Positions 7,318 to 16,385 of a DNA stretch of 64,000 bases are shown here, piece by piece. The notes under the pieces are model-generated. The model was given only the letters and a program-made list of their open reading frames with translations, was not told the origin of the DNA and ran no database searches. Source of the stretch: Chitinophaga tropicalis (lineage in GTDB: Bacteria > Bacteroidota > Bacteroidia > Chitinophagales > Chitinophagaceae); contig NZ_WRXN01000008.1 of NCBI RefSeq assembly GCF_009758205.1, positions 1 to 64,000 on the forward strand. Reading direction: 5' to 3'. Both the position numbers and the translations under genes were made by a program. How positions within the stretch are numbered: the first letter of the stretch is position 1; each line of letters starts with the position of its first letter.

Positions 7318-8442
7318 TTACAGTACCTCTTTCAGCTTCTCTTCCAGGTTACGTCCTTTCAGGTTCCTGGCAATGATATTGCCTGCAGGGTCTATCAGTA
7401 CGTTCTGCGGTATAGCGGTAATACCGTATTGCAGAGCCACTTCACTTTTCATGTAGTTCAGGTCACTCAGCTGTAACCAGAACAGACCATCTTCCTGAAT
7501 AGCTTTCTTCCACTCATCTTTACGCTCTTCCAGGCCGATACCTATAATAGCGAGTTTCTTGTCGTTAAACTGCTTCAGGATCATTTTCAGCATAGCATTC
7601 TCTGCCCTGGAAGTACCGGAAAGACTTGACCAGAAATTCAGGAATACATATTTGCCTTTGAATGATGATAAAGTTACTTTATTGCCTTCCGTATCTTTCA
7701 ATGCAAATTCAGGCGCTACCTTTCCAATAGCTGTTGCCTTTGCATCATTGATCCTTTTCTCAAACGCCTTACCTTTTACGGTTTCTCTCACACTTTCAGT
7801 CAGCGTTTTATAAATTGGCTCAACATCCCGGTAATCGATAAAATAACCGCTATATTCTTCGAGTAAGTCAAGCGAAATATACATGTCAGGATGCTCGGAG
7901 ATAAAGGTTTTCATCAATCCTCTTCTTTCTTCCATTGCAGCTCTCAGCTTCTCGAAATACTCTCTCCTCGCTGTCATTGCTTTAGCAGAAGTATCAGTCG
8001 GGTTGGAAGATTCCTTTGTAAGTGAATTCAGCTTCGCTTCAACAGGAGCCATATAACGCTGATATACCTTATAATCAAGTTCTGATTCTGAACCAGTAGC
8101 TTCGAAGTTTGAGATATTTTCATCGGAAGTAAGCCAGATGGTTACACCGGGTTCTACGTACAGACGGGCTACGTTCTTACTGTCAAAAACAGTGGTTGGT
8201 TCTCCGGTCCTGCTTACAGAAAGCATTGCGTTTACAGGATAAGGTACGTCCTGGGCTAACTGGAAAAAACCGTTATCAACATCAGCGGAATCATATACAG
8301 TCTTACCTTCTACAGAATAACCGATATAAACCTTTGCCGGAGCCTGGAGCTTTCCCAATTGTCCTTTTATTGTGAAGGTTGTTTGTGCCATTGCAGGCGC
8401 TGCAAGGAAAAGAGCGGAAAGAAGACTTAAACTTTTGAACAT
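7318..8442 (-). CDS. TlpA-like thioredoxin-fold protein lacking the CxxC motif
   Basis: The 374-residue exported protein has a signal peptide (MFKSLSLLSALFLAAPAMAQ), a DUF4369-like N-terminal beta domain (about 25-130), a helical linker, and a C-terminal AhpC/TSA-thioredoxin domain (about 240-374) with GKVAPEFALKDTEG, SSFKGKYVFLNFW, and AIPQNVLIDPAGNIIARNL (the cis-Pro loop). Where TlpA/ResA proteins have W-C-x-x-C, this one has SSLSGTSRAE, so both redox cysteines are replaced by Leu/Ser-type residues. It cannot act as a classical disulfide reductase. It may be a binding or scaffold paralogue. The start at 8442 is preferred over 8463 because it begins the signal peptide directly. Confidence 0.88.
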   Translation of the reverse strand: MFKSLSLLSALFLAAPAMAQTTFTIKGQLGKLQAPAKVYIGYSVEGKTVYDSADVDNGFFQLAQDVPYPVNAMLSVSRTGEPTTVFDSKNVARLYVEPGVTIWLTSDENISNFEATGSESELDYKVYQRYMAPVEAKLNSLTKESSNPTDTSAKAMTARREYFEKLRAAMEERRGLMKTFISEHPDMYISLDLLEEYSGYFIDYRDVEPIYKTLTESVRETVKGKAFEKRINDAKATAIGKVAPEFALKDTEGNKVTLSSFKGKYVFLNFWSSLSGTSRAENAMLKMILKQFNDKKLAIIGIGLEERKDEWKKAIQEDGLFWLQLSDLNYMKSEVALQYGITAIPQNVLIDPAGNIIARNLKGRNLEEKLKEVL

Positions 8443-8533
8443 TCTATATAAGTTTATATACATGCTTTTTCGGGACGGCGTCTATGACAACTGTCCAGTT
8501 TTTCATATATACATCCGTGTTAAAAGGCAGCGC

Positions 8534-8541
8534 AAAGTTAG
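8534..8541 (-). promoter_or_regulatory. Possible -7 box for the TlpA-like gene
   Basis: On the minus strand TAACTTTG matches TAnnTTTG and would give a leader of about 85 bases before the start at 8442. No clear -33 element is visible. Confidence 0.3.
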
Positions 8542-8630
8542 CTTTTTTATTTATCTATTAATAAAAAATACTATGTTTTAGGGGTGATATATGTTAAAAA
8601 TTCGTTAAGAGAAGTAATCTCAGAGAATTG

Positions 8631-8675
8631 CTCAAAAAACAGGGTTCCGTCTTCGGCAAAACCCTGTTTTTTGAG
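8631..8675. repeat. Intergenic hairpin element, copy 1
   Basis: ctcaaaaaacagggtt (8631-8646) pairs with aaccctgttttttgag (8660-8675) around a loop containing cttcggc. The outer CTCAAAA/TTTTGAG ends and TTCGGC core match six other copies in the window. The following sequence to about 8705 is a degenerate form of the second stem. The rest of the 8443-9098 gap shows nothing else convincing. Confidence 0.75.
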
Positions 8676-9098
8676 AGTTCTTTTGCACGGTGCGGAGCTG
8701 AAGTTTTTGTGATAAAAAGCAAAAGTCAGTTTTTCTGAAAAGACATTACCGGTAGTCCAAAGCACAGATATTGTATAGATACTCCTACTCAAAGCCTACT
8801 ATAAAGTATGGATAGTGTATGCATTGCGGTATCACTTTAGCGCCACAATGCTTTCCGAAAGAAAGTACCACTTTTCTATCTGCCAACTTAAAATTGCAAT
8901 CAGAAGCAGCACTCAAACTTGTTTTTGCCGGGAATTAAGAATTTTCATTATACTTTGATAAAACCTGTTCATGATATTTTGAGAAGGAATTTCCGGGTTG
9001 CGCAAGGCTGAAGTTTTCATGAGAGAGATTTGGCTTTCAGGCGGCGAAAAAGTCAAACTGATACCGTATTTTAACAGCTTCACGTTCAACTCAGGGTT

Positions 9099-10817
9099 AT
9101 GAAACACATCACGTTATTGTTACTGATCTCCCTCTTTATTGCCCCTGGAGCAGGACATAGCCAGGGATTTCTGAAAGCAGAAGGCACAAAGATTGTCAAT
9201 GGGAAAGGAGAAAATGTATTGTTACGCGGTATTGGCCTGGGCGGCTGGATGCTGCAGGAAGGTTATATGCTGCGGATAAACGGACCGGGGCAACAGCATA
9301 AGATCCGCGCCCGTATAGAGGAACTGGTGGGCAGGGAGAAAACAGACGCATTCTATGATGCGTGGCTGTCCAATCATACCACAAAGGCAGATATAGATTC
9401 ACTGAAGGCATGGGGCTTTAATTCCGTGCGATTACCCATGCATTACAATCTCTACCTGGATATATATAAGGGGTTTGCCCTGACAGATACATTATTACAG
9501 TGGTGCAAAGAGAATAGCATGTACCTGATACTGGACCTGCATGCAGCTCCGGGCGGACAGGGCAATGACCTCAATATCTCCGACAGGGATAGCTCCCGTC
9601 CTTCTCTGTGGGAAAATGAAGAGGCACAAAAGCAAACTATTGCTCTCTGGAAAAAGATAGCTGCTCATTATAAGGATGAGCCATGGATAGGCGCGTATGA
9701 TATTCTTAATGAGCCGAATTTCGGGTTTGACGATCCCCAAAATGATAAAAATGGCCTTAAAGAGCAGCATAACGCTCCGCTGAAAAAGTTGCTGCAGGAG
9801 ATCACCACTGCCATCAGGGAAGCAGACCAGCAACATATGATCATCATTGAAGGGAATGGCTGGGGAAATAACTACAATGGTATGCTTCCCCCGTGGGATA
9901 AGAACATGGCACTGAGCTTTCATAAATACTGGAATTTCAATGACCAGCAATCTATCCGGTATATACTGGATTACCGCAGGAAATACAATATTCCTGTATG
10001 GGTAGGAGAAACCGGGGAGAACTCGAATGTGTGGTTTACGGAAGCCATCCGTTTGCTGGAAAAGAATAATATTGGCTGGTCATGGTGGCCGCTGAAAAAG
10101 CTGGGCGTCAGCAATCCGCTGGAGATACCTTCTAATGATGGCTATCAACAGATACTTAATTACTGGAACGGTAAGGGTGAGAAACCTGATGAAACGGCAG
10201 CCTTTGCCGCGTTGATGGAGCTGGCACAGGCTACCAATATCAGCAATAATATCCTGCACCGGGATGTGACAGACGCCATGATGCGGCAGCCATTCACAAG
10301 GCAGGCAAAGCCTTTCAATGCCAATATCATAACAGACAACTTCTTTTTACCTGCCACAGACTATGATCTTGGTGTAAATGGCGCTGCCTATTACGATACG
10401 GATACTGCCAACTACCGCGTATCTGACCCTAAAATGACGGGAGGTAACAGCGGCAGGGCGTACCGGAATGACGGCGTGGATATCATGGCCGATAAAGACA
10501 GTGCAGACCAGTATTATGTAACGGATATTGAGAAGGGAGAATGGCTGCAGTATACGATCAATGCAAAACGAAACGGGAAGTATACTTTACTGGTGCTTGT
10601 TGCGGGTAATAAGGGTAACGGGAAATTCTACCTTACTGTTAACGGGAAACCGGTTAGCAGCACTATTGCCGTACCTGCGGGACATAAAGGGCAATGGCAG
10701 ACGGTTGATGTAAAGAACGTTACATTGAAGAATGGCCATCAAACCCTGCGGCTCCATGCTGAGGCGGGAGGGTTTGACTTTAAGGCCATCCTGTTTACAC
10801 GCACACCCTTACCATAA
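9099..10817 (+). CDS. Glycoside hydrolase family 5 enzyme with C-terminal CBM6-like domain
   Basis: The 572-residue secreted enzyme has a signal peptide of about 21 residues (ending GHSQG). The GH5 barrel (about 25-350) shows LRGIGLGGWMLQEGY at the start, GFNSVRLPMHY, LDLHAAPGGQG, DILNEPNFGF at about residue 203 (acid/base Glu), SFHKYWNF, and WVGETGEN at about residue 303 (nucleophile Glu). The C-terminal 165 residues carry a CBM6-like beta-sandwich with GEWLQYTINAKRNGKYTL and AGGFDFKAILF. Such enzymes cut beta-1,4- or beta-1,3-glucans or mannans; the exact linkage is not readable. The gene stands alone, convergent with the DUF779 gene only 15 bp away, without a visible terminator between them. 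Confidence 0.92.
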   Translation: MKHITLLLLISLFIAPGAGHSQGFLKAEGTKIVNGKGENVLLRGIGLGGWMLQEGYMLRINGPGQQHKIRARIEELVGREKTDAFYDAWLSNHTTKADIDSLKAWGFNSVRLPMHYNLYLDIYKGFALTDTLLQWCKENSMYLILDLHAAPGGQGNDLNISDRDSSRPSLWENEEAQKQTIALWKKIAAHYKDEPWIGAYDILNEPNFGFDDPQNDKNGLKEQHNAPLKKLLQEITTAIREADQQHMIIIEGNGWGNNYNGMLPPWDKNMALSFHKYWNFNDQQSIRYILDYRRKYNIPVWVGETGENSNVWFTEAIRLLEKNNIGWSWWPLKKLGVSNPLEIPSNDGYQQILNYWNGKGEKPDETAAFAALMELAQATNISNNILHRDVTDAMMRQPFTRQAKPFNANIITDNFFLPATDYDLGVNGAAYYDTDTANYRVSDPKMTGGNSGRAYRNDGVDIMADKDSADQYYVTDIEKGEWLQYTINAKRNGKYTLLVLVAGNKGNGKFYLTVNGKPVSSTIAVPAGHKGQWQTVDVKNVTLKNGHQTLRLHAEAGGFDFKAILFTRTPLP

Positions 10818-10832
10818 ACAGGCAGGAATGTA

Positions 10833-11186
10833 TCAGCTCAGCTCAGCCAGTTCCTGATCTGAAAATATACGGGACCGGATATGGAAACGAACGCCAAGCG
10901 GAATCTCCAGGGAGAAACTGCTACCTCTTCCTTTGATAACATCAAGGATTAGCTGGGTATGTTTCCAGTATTCAAACTGGTCTCCGCTCATATAGAATTT
11001 ACAACCTGCCACTTCTCCGAGGCATACGTCGGTCTGTCCCACCCTGAACTCCCCTTCGGGGAAACACATGGGCTGGGAGCCATCGCAACAGCCACCGCTC
11101 TGGTGAAACATGAGGGGGCCATGCTGCTTCCGGAGTTTGTCAATAAGTTCAATAGCTGCTTCCGTAGCAATGATCCTTTCGGGCAT
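10833..11186 (-). CDS. DUF779-family protein
   Basis: This 117-residue cytosolic protein carries the conserved GPLMFHQSGGCCDGSQPMCF segment, with its cysteine pair, at about residues 24-43. Also present are FYMSGDQFEYWKHTQLILDV and GFSLEIP/GVRFHIRSR-like strands typical of DUF779. The family is almost always encoded next to aldehyde dehydrogenases, as here, where it starts 92 bp after the dehydrogenase stop in the same direction. It is thought to be an accessory to that enzyme; a metal or redox role through the CC pair is inference. Confidence 0.92.
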   Translation of the reverse strand: MPERIIATEAAIELIDKLRKQHGPLMFHQSGGCCDGSQPMCFPEGEFRVGQTDVCLGEVAGCKFYMSGDQFEYWKHTQLILDVIKGRGSSFSLEIPLGVRFHIRSRIFSDQELAELS

Positions 11187-11278
11187 GCTGAAGTGAATTA
11201 GTTACAATAATGACAGGGGGCATGCAGCCCCCTGTCCCATCCTATGGAGCAGGAAATTAAACATCCTGCCCGTCCCCC

Positions 11279-12811
11279 TTAAAAGAACCCCAGTTTATCT
11301 TTACTGTAAGAGATCAGCATATTTTTAGTTTGCCGGTAGTGGTTCAGCATCATCTTATGCGTTTCTCTTCCGAAACCGGATTTCTTATATCCGCCAAACG
11401 GAGCATGTGCGGGGTACGCATGATAGCAGTTCACCCATACACGGCCGGCCTGGAGGGCGCGGGGCACCTGGTACATTTCATGTGCATCGCGGGTCCAGAC
11501 GCCAGCGCCTAATCCGTACAGGGTATCGTTGGCAATGGCAATGGCTTCTTCTGTGGTTTTGAAGGTGGTAACACAGGCTACCGGCCCGAATATTTCTTCC
11601 TGGAATACCCTCATCTTGTTGTTTCCGAACATCAGGGTTGGCTGGATGTAATATCCGTGTTCCAGTCCGCTGTTCTGATGGTAAGCGTCTCCGCCACAGA
11701 GTATTTTTGCGCCTTCCTGTTTACCGATATCCAGGTAGCTGAGGATCTTCTGATATTGATCTTCACTGGCCTGGGCCCCCATCATAACGGTGCTGTCCAG
11801 CGGGTTACCCATTTTTATAGCTTTAGTACGCTGGATAACGCGGTTCATGAACCGGTCATAGATATGCTCGTGCACCAGGATGCGGCTTGGGCAGGTACAG
11901 ACTTCGCCCTGGTTGAGGGCAAACAATACTGCTCCTTCTATGGCTTTATCAAAGAAGGCGTCATCTGAATCTGCTACACTTTCGAAGAAAATGTTGGGGC
12001 TTTTACCTCCCAGTTCCATTGTAACAGGGATCAGATTTTCAGAGGCGTATTGCATGATGAGCCGGCCGGTAGTGGTTTCTCCTGTGAAAGCCACTTTTTG
12101 TACGCGTGAAGAGGAAGCAAGCGGTTTACCAGCTTCCACGCCAAAACCGGTTACGATGTTCAGTACCCCTTTAGGCAGTACATGGCCTACCAGTTCCATC
12201 AGGCACATGATGCTGGTGGGAGTCTGTTCCGCAGGTTTTACTACTACGCAGCAGCCAGCGGCTAATGCCGGGGCTATTTTCCATGCGGCCATCAGCAAGG
12301 GAAAATTCCAGGGGATGATCTGTCCTACAACACCGATTGGTTCATGCAGGTTAATGCTTACGGTAGTTTCATCATGTTCGCTGATAGTACCTTCTTCGCT
12401 GCGGATCACGCCTGCAAAATAGCGGAAGTGATCTACCACCAGCGGAAGGTCTGCCGCCCTGGTTTCCCTGATGGGTTTACCGTTGTCTATTGTTTCCACA
12501 ACGGCCAGGTATTCCAGGTTATCTTCTACTATCTGCGCTATCTTCAAAAGCAGGTTGCTACGGCTGGCGGCGCTGGTTTTGCTCCAGGAGGTGAAAGCTG
12601 CATGTGCTGCATCAATGGCTTTATCTATATCCTGCGCGTTGCCACGGGCTGCCTGTGTAAATGCTTTACCATCTATGGGTGATATGTTGTCGAAATATTC
12701 ACCGCCGGATGGTGGTACCCATTCCCCATTAATAAAGTGATCGTATCTCGGTTTAAACTCGGGACGTGCTGCCAGGTTCGAGACAGGGGCAGCTGTTGCT
12801 GAAACGCTCAT
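11279..12811 (-). CDS. Aldehyde dehydrogenase (AldB/ExaC-like)
   Basis: This 510-residue NAD(P)-dependent enzyme is of full family length. Visible motifs are IGVVGQIIPWNFPLLM (cofactor loop), VVKPAEQTPTS (Lys for the cofactor), VAFTGETTTGR, VTMELGGKSPNIFF at about 265-278 (general-base Glu) and FALNQGEVCTCPSR at about 298-311 with the catalytic Cys. The NQGEVCTCPSR form is characteristic of the acetaldehyde/chloroacetaldehyde branch (AldB, ExaC). It oxidises short aliphatic aldehydes to acids. It is followed by DUF779, and an AraC-family regulator is divergent upstream, which is the usual control arrangement for this pair. Confidence 0.93.
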   Translation of the reverse strand: MSVSATAAPVSNLAARPEFKPRYDHFINGEWVPPSGGEYFDNISPIDGKAFTQAARGNAQDIDKAIDAAHAAFTSWSKTSAASRSNLLLKIAQIVEDNLEYLAVVETIDNGKPIRETRAADLPLVVDHFRYFAGVIRSEEGTISEHDETTVSINLHEPIGVVGQIIPWNFPLLMAAWKIAPALAAGCCVVVKPAEQTPTSIMCLMELVGHVLPKGVLNIVTGFGVEAGKPLASSSRVQKVAFTGETTTGRLIMQYASENLIPVTMELGGKSPNIFFESVADSDDAFFDKAIEGAVLFALNQGEVCTCPSRILVHEHIYDRFMNRVIQRTKAIKMGNPLDSTVMMGAQASEDQYQKILSYLDIGKQEGAKILCGGDAYHQNSGLEHGYYIQPTLMFGNNKMRVFQEEIFGPVACVTTFKTTEEAIAIANDTLYGLGAGVWTRDAHEMYQVPRALQAGRVWVNCYHAYPAHAPFGGYKKSGFGRETHKMMLNHYRQTKNMLISYSKDKLGFF

Positions 12812-12963
12812 AATAGTGGAATTTTTTTAGTGTGAAACAATGCTAAAAAACGATACTACTAATATCAACAACGCTGGAAATCGTTTTGTTTTTTTTGTAT
12901 TTATTTATAGGACGATTGTACCTGAGTTTATTTTGAGGGAAGTTTGAATAACGCGGAGAAAGG

Positions 12964-13041
12964 CCTAAAAAATCGCTTTCGCCTTCGGCGAAAGCGATTT
13001 TTTAGGGGAAAGTTTTTCTGGCCTGCGGCCGGCTGGAAAAA
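12964..13041. repeat. Intergenic hairpin element, copy 2, in a divergent promoter region
   Basis: A perfect 20-bp stem (12964-12983 with 12987-13006) surrounds the GCCTTCGGC core. It is followed by a GC-rich ggcctgcggccggc segment (13020-13033), the second-stem counterpart. Unlike most copies it lies between divergent genes, the aldehyde dehydrogenase and the AraC regulator, so termination of neither is its obvious role. It could attenuate the regulator leader. Confidence 0.8.
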
Positions 13042-13060
13042 ATGGTGTAACTTATTCATT

Positions 13061-13954
13061 ATGCTTAATCTTACAGTACCCAAACAATTGCAGACGCTGG
13101 TTGAAAACCGCCGCATCTTCAACCTGAAGAACTGTGAACTGAACATCTTCGAAAGCTATGAAGAAGCATACCAGGTACCGCTTACCTTCAATGATCTTGT
13201 CATTACCAGCATGATACGAGGTAAAAAAGTTATGCATCTTCCTGACAAGCCCACCTTCGATTATCTGCCGGGAGAAACGGTAATAGTTCCCGCACATGAA
13301 ACAATGACCATTGACTTTCCGGAAGCTACTATGGGATCTCCCACGCAATGTATTGCGCTGGCTATAGATCAGGCCTATATACAGGATACCATGCAATATC
13401 TTAACAGCTATTACAATGCAGGGAATGAAGAGCACAGATGGGCGCTATCCTTTGATCAGTACCACTTCGAGAACGATCATGAAGTGACAGAACTGATCAA
13501 TAAGCTGATCAGGATATGTACCAGTGAGGATAAAGCAAAGAACGTCTATGCTGACCTTCAGCTGAAAGAGCTGCTGATAAGGCTTATACAGAGCCAGCAC
13601 GTGAGACAGGCATCCATCAGCACTACAGATACCAATCAGAACAGGTTGCATTTTGTACTGAATTATATACGGGAACACCTGACAGAGAAAATAGCGGTGG
13701 ATGAGTTGAGCAAGAAAGCCTATCTGAGCAGGAACCTCTTCTTCAAATGGTTCAGGGAGCAATTCGGAATAACGCCACTGGAGTATATTAACAGGGAAAG
13801 GGTTAAGCTGGCCAAGCAATTGCTGGCAAAACCGCAAAGCAATATTTACACTGTAAGCAAGCTTTGCGGTTTTAGCGACACCAATTATTTTATAAGAGTA
13901 TTCAGAAAAACGGAAGGGACCACGCCTAAGGCATACCAGTCCTGTATCCGTTAA
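13061..13954 (+). CDS. AraC-family transcriptional regulator
   Basis: The 297-residue protein has an N-terminal AraC_N-type sensing domain (about 1-185; GETVIVPAHETMTIDFPEA resembles the cupin-like fold). The C-terminal double helix-turn-helix (about 195-297) includes YIREHLTEKIAVDELSKKAY, LSRNLFFKWFREQFGITPLEYI and VSKLCGFSDTNYFIRVFRK. The start at 13061 was chosen because an upstream in-frame ATG at 12944 would force translation through hairpin element copy 2. It is divergent from the aldehyde dehydrogenase/DUF779 pair and is its likely activator. Its own 3' end meets the M1 peptidase 3' end with only 5 bp between. Confidence 0.92.
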   Translation: MLNLTVPKQLQTLVENRRIFNLKNCELNIFESYEEAYQVPLTFNDLVITSMIRGKKVMHLPDKPTFDYLPGETVIVPAHETMTIDFPEATMGSPTQCIALAIDQAYIQDTMQYLNSYYNAGNEEHRWALSFDQYHFENDHEVTELINKLIRICTSEDKAKNVYADLQLKELLIRLIQSQHVRQASISTTDTNQNRLHFVLNYIREHLTEKIAVDELSKKAYLSRNLFFKWFREQFGITPLEYINRERVKLAKQLLAKPQSNIYTVSKLCGFSDTNYFIRVFRKTEGTTPKAYQSCIR

Positions 13955-13959
13955 TCAAT

Positions 13960-15855
13960 CTAACGTTTCCATTCATTGTCTTTCTTCTCAGCATCCATAA
14001 ACAGGTTGCCGTCCACACGTATGCCGGCCACTTCTTTTTTACCGGTAGGGATTGAGAATACTGCCTGCCGGGAATCCTGTTTCCAGACAGCAGGTGTCTG
14101 ATGAACAGTATCACTGCTGCCATCCGCATAGTTCACAATGATATCGAACGGGACGGCAAATCCGCCAGTATTAATAACTGATAATGAGACAGCTCCATTC
14201 TTCTGCTGTACATTCTTTATACCCAGGTCGATATAATTATTGCTGAAAAACCAGTTGTTCCAGAACCAGTTCAGCTGCTGACCGGAAGCAGTATTGAAGG
14301 AATTGAAGAAATCCCATGGGATGGGGTGTTTTCCGTTCCAGTTATCCATATAGGCATGCAGGCATTTTTTGAACAGTGCATCTCCCAGCATGTCCTTCAA
14401 GGCAAGATATGCCAGGGAAGGTTTGCCGTAGGCATTATTACCATATCCCCTGCCACTTACCTGGTTTGACATGGAAATAATGGGCTGGTCTTCTTCTGCA
14501 GAAGGATCGTTGATATAACCGTCTACGCGGAATTCTTTGTAGAACCTGTCTGCCGCAGCCTTATCTCCCTGGGAAAGGCCGATAAGATATTCCAGGGTAG
14601 TGGCCCATCCTTCGTCCATAAAGGCGTAACGGCTTTCGTTGATACCCATATAGAAGGGAAACCAGGTATGTGCTATTTCATGGTCCTGCACCAGGCGGGC
14701 AAAGGTCAGGTTATCTCCTACAGTGGCGTCATTCACCATCATGGGATATTCCATGTCTGCATATCCCTGGAATGCTGTCATAACAGGGAAGGGATAAGCG
14801 ACACCGGGCCAATTGTGAGAGAACCAGTTGAGGGCATAGCGGGCATATTCTACAGAGTGGTGGAAATCTGTTGCTGCATCATTGTAAGCCGCCTGTACAC
14901 TGGCCCTGCGGTTTGCCGCACTGTCTACTATCACGCTGGCCGCATCCCATACGTAATGATCGCTCAGTCCGTAGGTGACATCGGCAATATTGTCTGCCTT
15001 AAATCTCCAGGTATTCCATTCCTGCTGACGGGTAACCTGGTGCTGCTGCATCTCTGAGGCTGTTGCGATATGCGCCGGGATATCGGAAGTATAAGAAGCT
15101 ATCAGTCGGCCGGCAATGGCAGGTTGCAATACCTCATCTGCGTTCTGTAATACGCCTGTGCCCCATACCACGTAGTTGGCAGGTACTGTGACCGCTACCT
15201 TATAGTCATTAAAATCGCTATAAAACTCTACCCTGTCAGCGTGTTCTATTCTATCCCATCCGTTGTAATCATCATACACTGAAATACGGGGATATGAATA
15301 GGCCAGGTAGAAAGTAGTGCTGTCTATACTGCCTTCCCTCCCACTCAGTACCGACATATCATAATGCCAGCGGATACTGAACTTTGTAGTTTCTCCTGGT
15401 ACCAAAGCCTCGGGTAACTGAACATTTGCCACTGTTCCAACATCATTATTAAAAGATACAGCGGTACCGTTAATGACCAGGGTATCTATTATCACGCCTT
15501 TTGTAAGGAAATCACTGCTGGTGTAACCGGAGCGGGGCGCCTGGGGCTTATGAATGTTACAGATAAGCCGCAGCACGACGTAGCGGAGGGTATCCGGGCT
15601 GTTGTTCACATACTGGATAGTTTCTTCCCCGTATATAGTTCTGGAAGGTGGTTGTACAAGAAGATTGATAGCGTAACTGCCCTTGTTCTGCCAGTACCGG
15701 CGACCGGGTTTACCGCTGATGGTCCTTGTTTCTTTGGTGTAGGCGTTTTTAATGTTTCTTGGCATGTATAGATCCTGTGCGGAAGTGGATGGGAGTATGC
15801 CAAGGAGGAGCATGGAGGAAAATGCTATCCTGCAGATGACTTTGTTTGCTTTCAT
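13960..15855 (-). CDS. M1-family aminopeptidase, exported
   Basis: This 631-residue gluzincin has a signal peptide (MKANKVICRIAFSSMLLLG, cleavage near TSAQ). The N-terminal beta domain (about 50-270) precedes a thermolysin-like catalytic domain with QDHEIAHTWFPFYMG at about 386-400 (HExxH zinc site) and DEGWATTLEYL about 20 residues later (third zinc Glu). A C-terminal beta domain (about 545-631) follows. Such enzymes trim N-terminal residues from peptides in the periplasm or outside the cell. The start at 15855 is supported by a TATATTTG promoter box at 15862-15869. An upstream ATG at 15960 would place that box inside the gene and bury the signal peptide. Confidence 0.92.
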   Translation of the reverse strand: MKANKVICRIAFSSMLLLGILPSTSAQDLYMPRNIKNAYTKETRTISGKPGRRYWQNKGSYAINLLVQPPSRTIYGEETIQYVNNSPDTLRYVVLRLICNIHKPQAPRSGYTSSDFLTKGVIIDTLVINGTAVSFNNDVGTVANVQLPEALVPGETTKFSIRWHYDMSVLSGREGSIDSTTFYLAYSYPRISVYDDYNGWDRIEHADRVEFYSDFNDYKVAVTVPANYVVWGTGVLQNADEVLQPAIAGRLIASYTSDIPAHIATASEMQQHQVTRQQEWNTWRFKADNIADVTYGLSDHYVWDAASVIVDSAANRRASVQAAYNDAATDFHHSVEYARYALNWFSHNWPGVAYPFPVMTAFQGYADMEYPMMVNDATVGDNLTFARLVQDHEIAHTWFPFYMGINESRYAFMDEGWATTLEYLIGLSQGDKAAADRFYKEFRVDGYINDPSAEEDQPIISMSNQVSGRGYGNNAYGKPSLAYLALKDMLGDALFKKCLHAYMDNWNGKHPIPWDFFNSFNTASGQQLNWFWNNWFFSNNYIDLGIKNVQQKNGAVSLSVINTGGFAVPFDIIVNYADGSSDTVHQTPAVWKQDSRQAVFSIPTGKKEVAGIRVDGNLFMDAEKKDNEWKR

Positions 15856-15861
15856 ATGAAA

Positions 15862-15869
15862 CAAATATA
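15862..15869 (-). promoter_or_regulatory. -7 box giving a near-leaderless M1 peptidase transcript
   Basis: On the minus strand TATATTTG matches TAnnTTTG and ends 6 bases before the ATG at 15853-15855. This decides the start of the M1 peptidase. Confidence 0.55.
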
Positions 15870-15994
15870 CAAAGCAAGGTTCTCCCGGGTTGTTTTTTTT
15901 GATCAGAGGTAGTTTGTTTGCCGTAGGCGGATAAACAGGGAGATAGTACAAAGCAGGCATAATGATTGTGCTTTATTTATCAAAACATACAACT

Positions 15995-16384
15995 ATGAAT
16001 ACATTCACAATAGGTCATGGGGATAATACCATACGGGTAGAGCAGCAGGATAAGGAACGCTTCATAGTAAGGCTGGAAGAGAGGAAGATCAAGCTCCTGA
16101 AGAAAGAAGATAATGAGGGCGCCAATCACTGGTTTGAGGAAGGGTGTGATAATGAAACGCCTGAGGCAAAAGCCCTGGGTAATGCCATTCATCATTATGA
16201 AGTGGAAGAGCAGGAAAAGCAGCAGTTTGTTGTGAAGCTGGAAGCAAGAACTATCAGGTTAGTGCAGAAAGAGGATAATGAGGGCGCTAATCACTGGTTT
16301 GAGGAAGGATCTGATAATGAGACCCCGGAAACGAAGGCGCTGGGGAATGCGATAGATAATTACCTGGCGAAAGAGCAGAAGTAG
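15995..16384 (+). CDS. Small acidic protein built of two tandem 60-residue repeats
   Basis: The 129-residue soluble protein has no signal or membrane segment. Residues from about 10 to 68 and about 69 to 129 are near copies: each has an FxVxLExRxIxLxxKEDNEG stretch, then ANHWFEEG, DNETPE, KALGNAI and a Y-containing linker. The DNA of the two copies is also closely similar around gataatgagggcgc, indicating a fairly recent internal duplication. I do not recognise the family. The conserved Trp and acidic loop could bind a metal or a ligand, but this is speculation. An upstream in-frame ATG at 15962 is less likely. It is convergent with the 2H phosphoesterase gene, with the two stop codons one base apart. 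Confidence 0.75.
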   Translation: MNTFTIGHGDNTIRVEQQDKERFIVRLEERKIKLLKKEDNEGANHWFEEGCDNETPEAKALGNAIHHYEVEEQEKQQFVVKLEARTIRLVQKEDNEGANHWFEEGSDNETPETKALGNAIDNYLAKEQK

Positions 16385-16385
16385 T

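Noticed and set aside
8571..8792. Minus-strand open frame of 73 codons
   Set aside because: It runs through hairpin copy 1 and has no recognisable motif.
8913..9107. Minus-strand 64-codon frame overlapping the GH5 start
   Set aside because: It overlaps the start of a clear gene and has no recognisable features.
12944..13060. N-terminal extension of the AraC regulator
   Set aside because: The extension would encode the arms of hairpin copy 2; the next ATG at 13061 gives a normal AraC_N start.
15856..15960. Upstream start for the M1 peptidase
   Set aside because: It would bury the signal peptide and place the TATATTTG box inside the gene.
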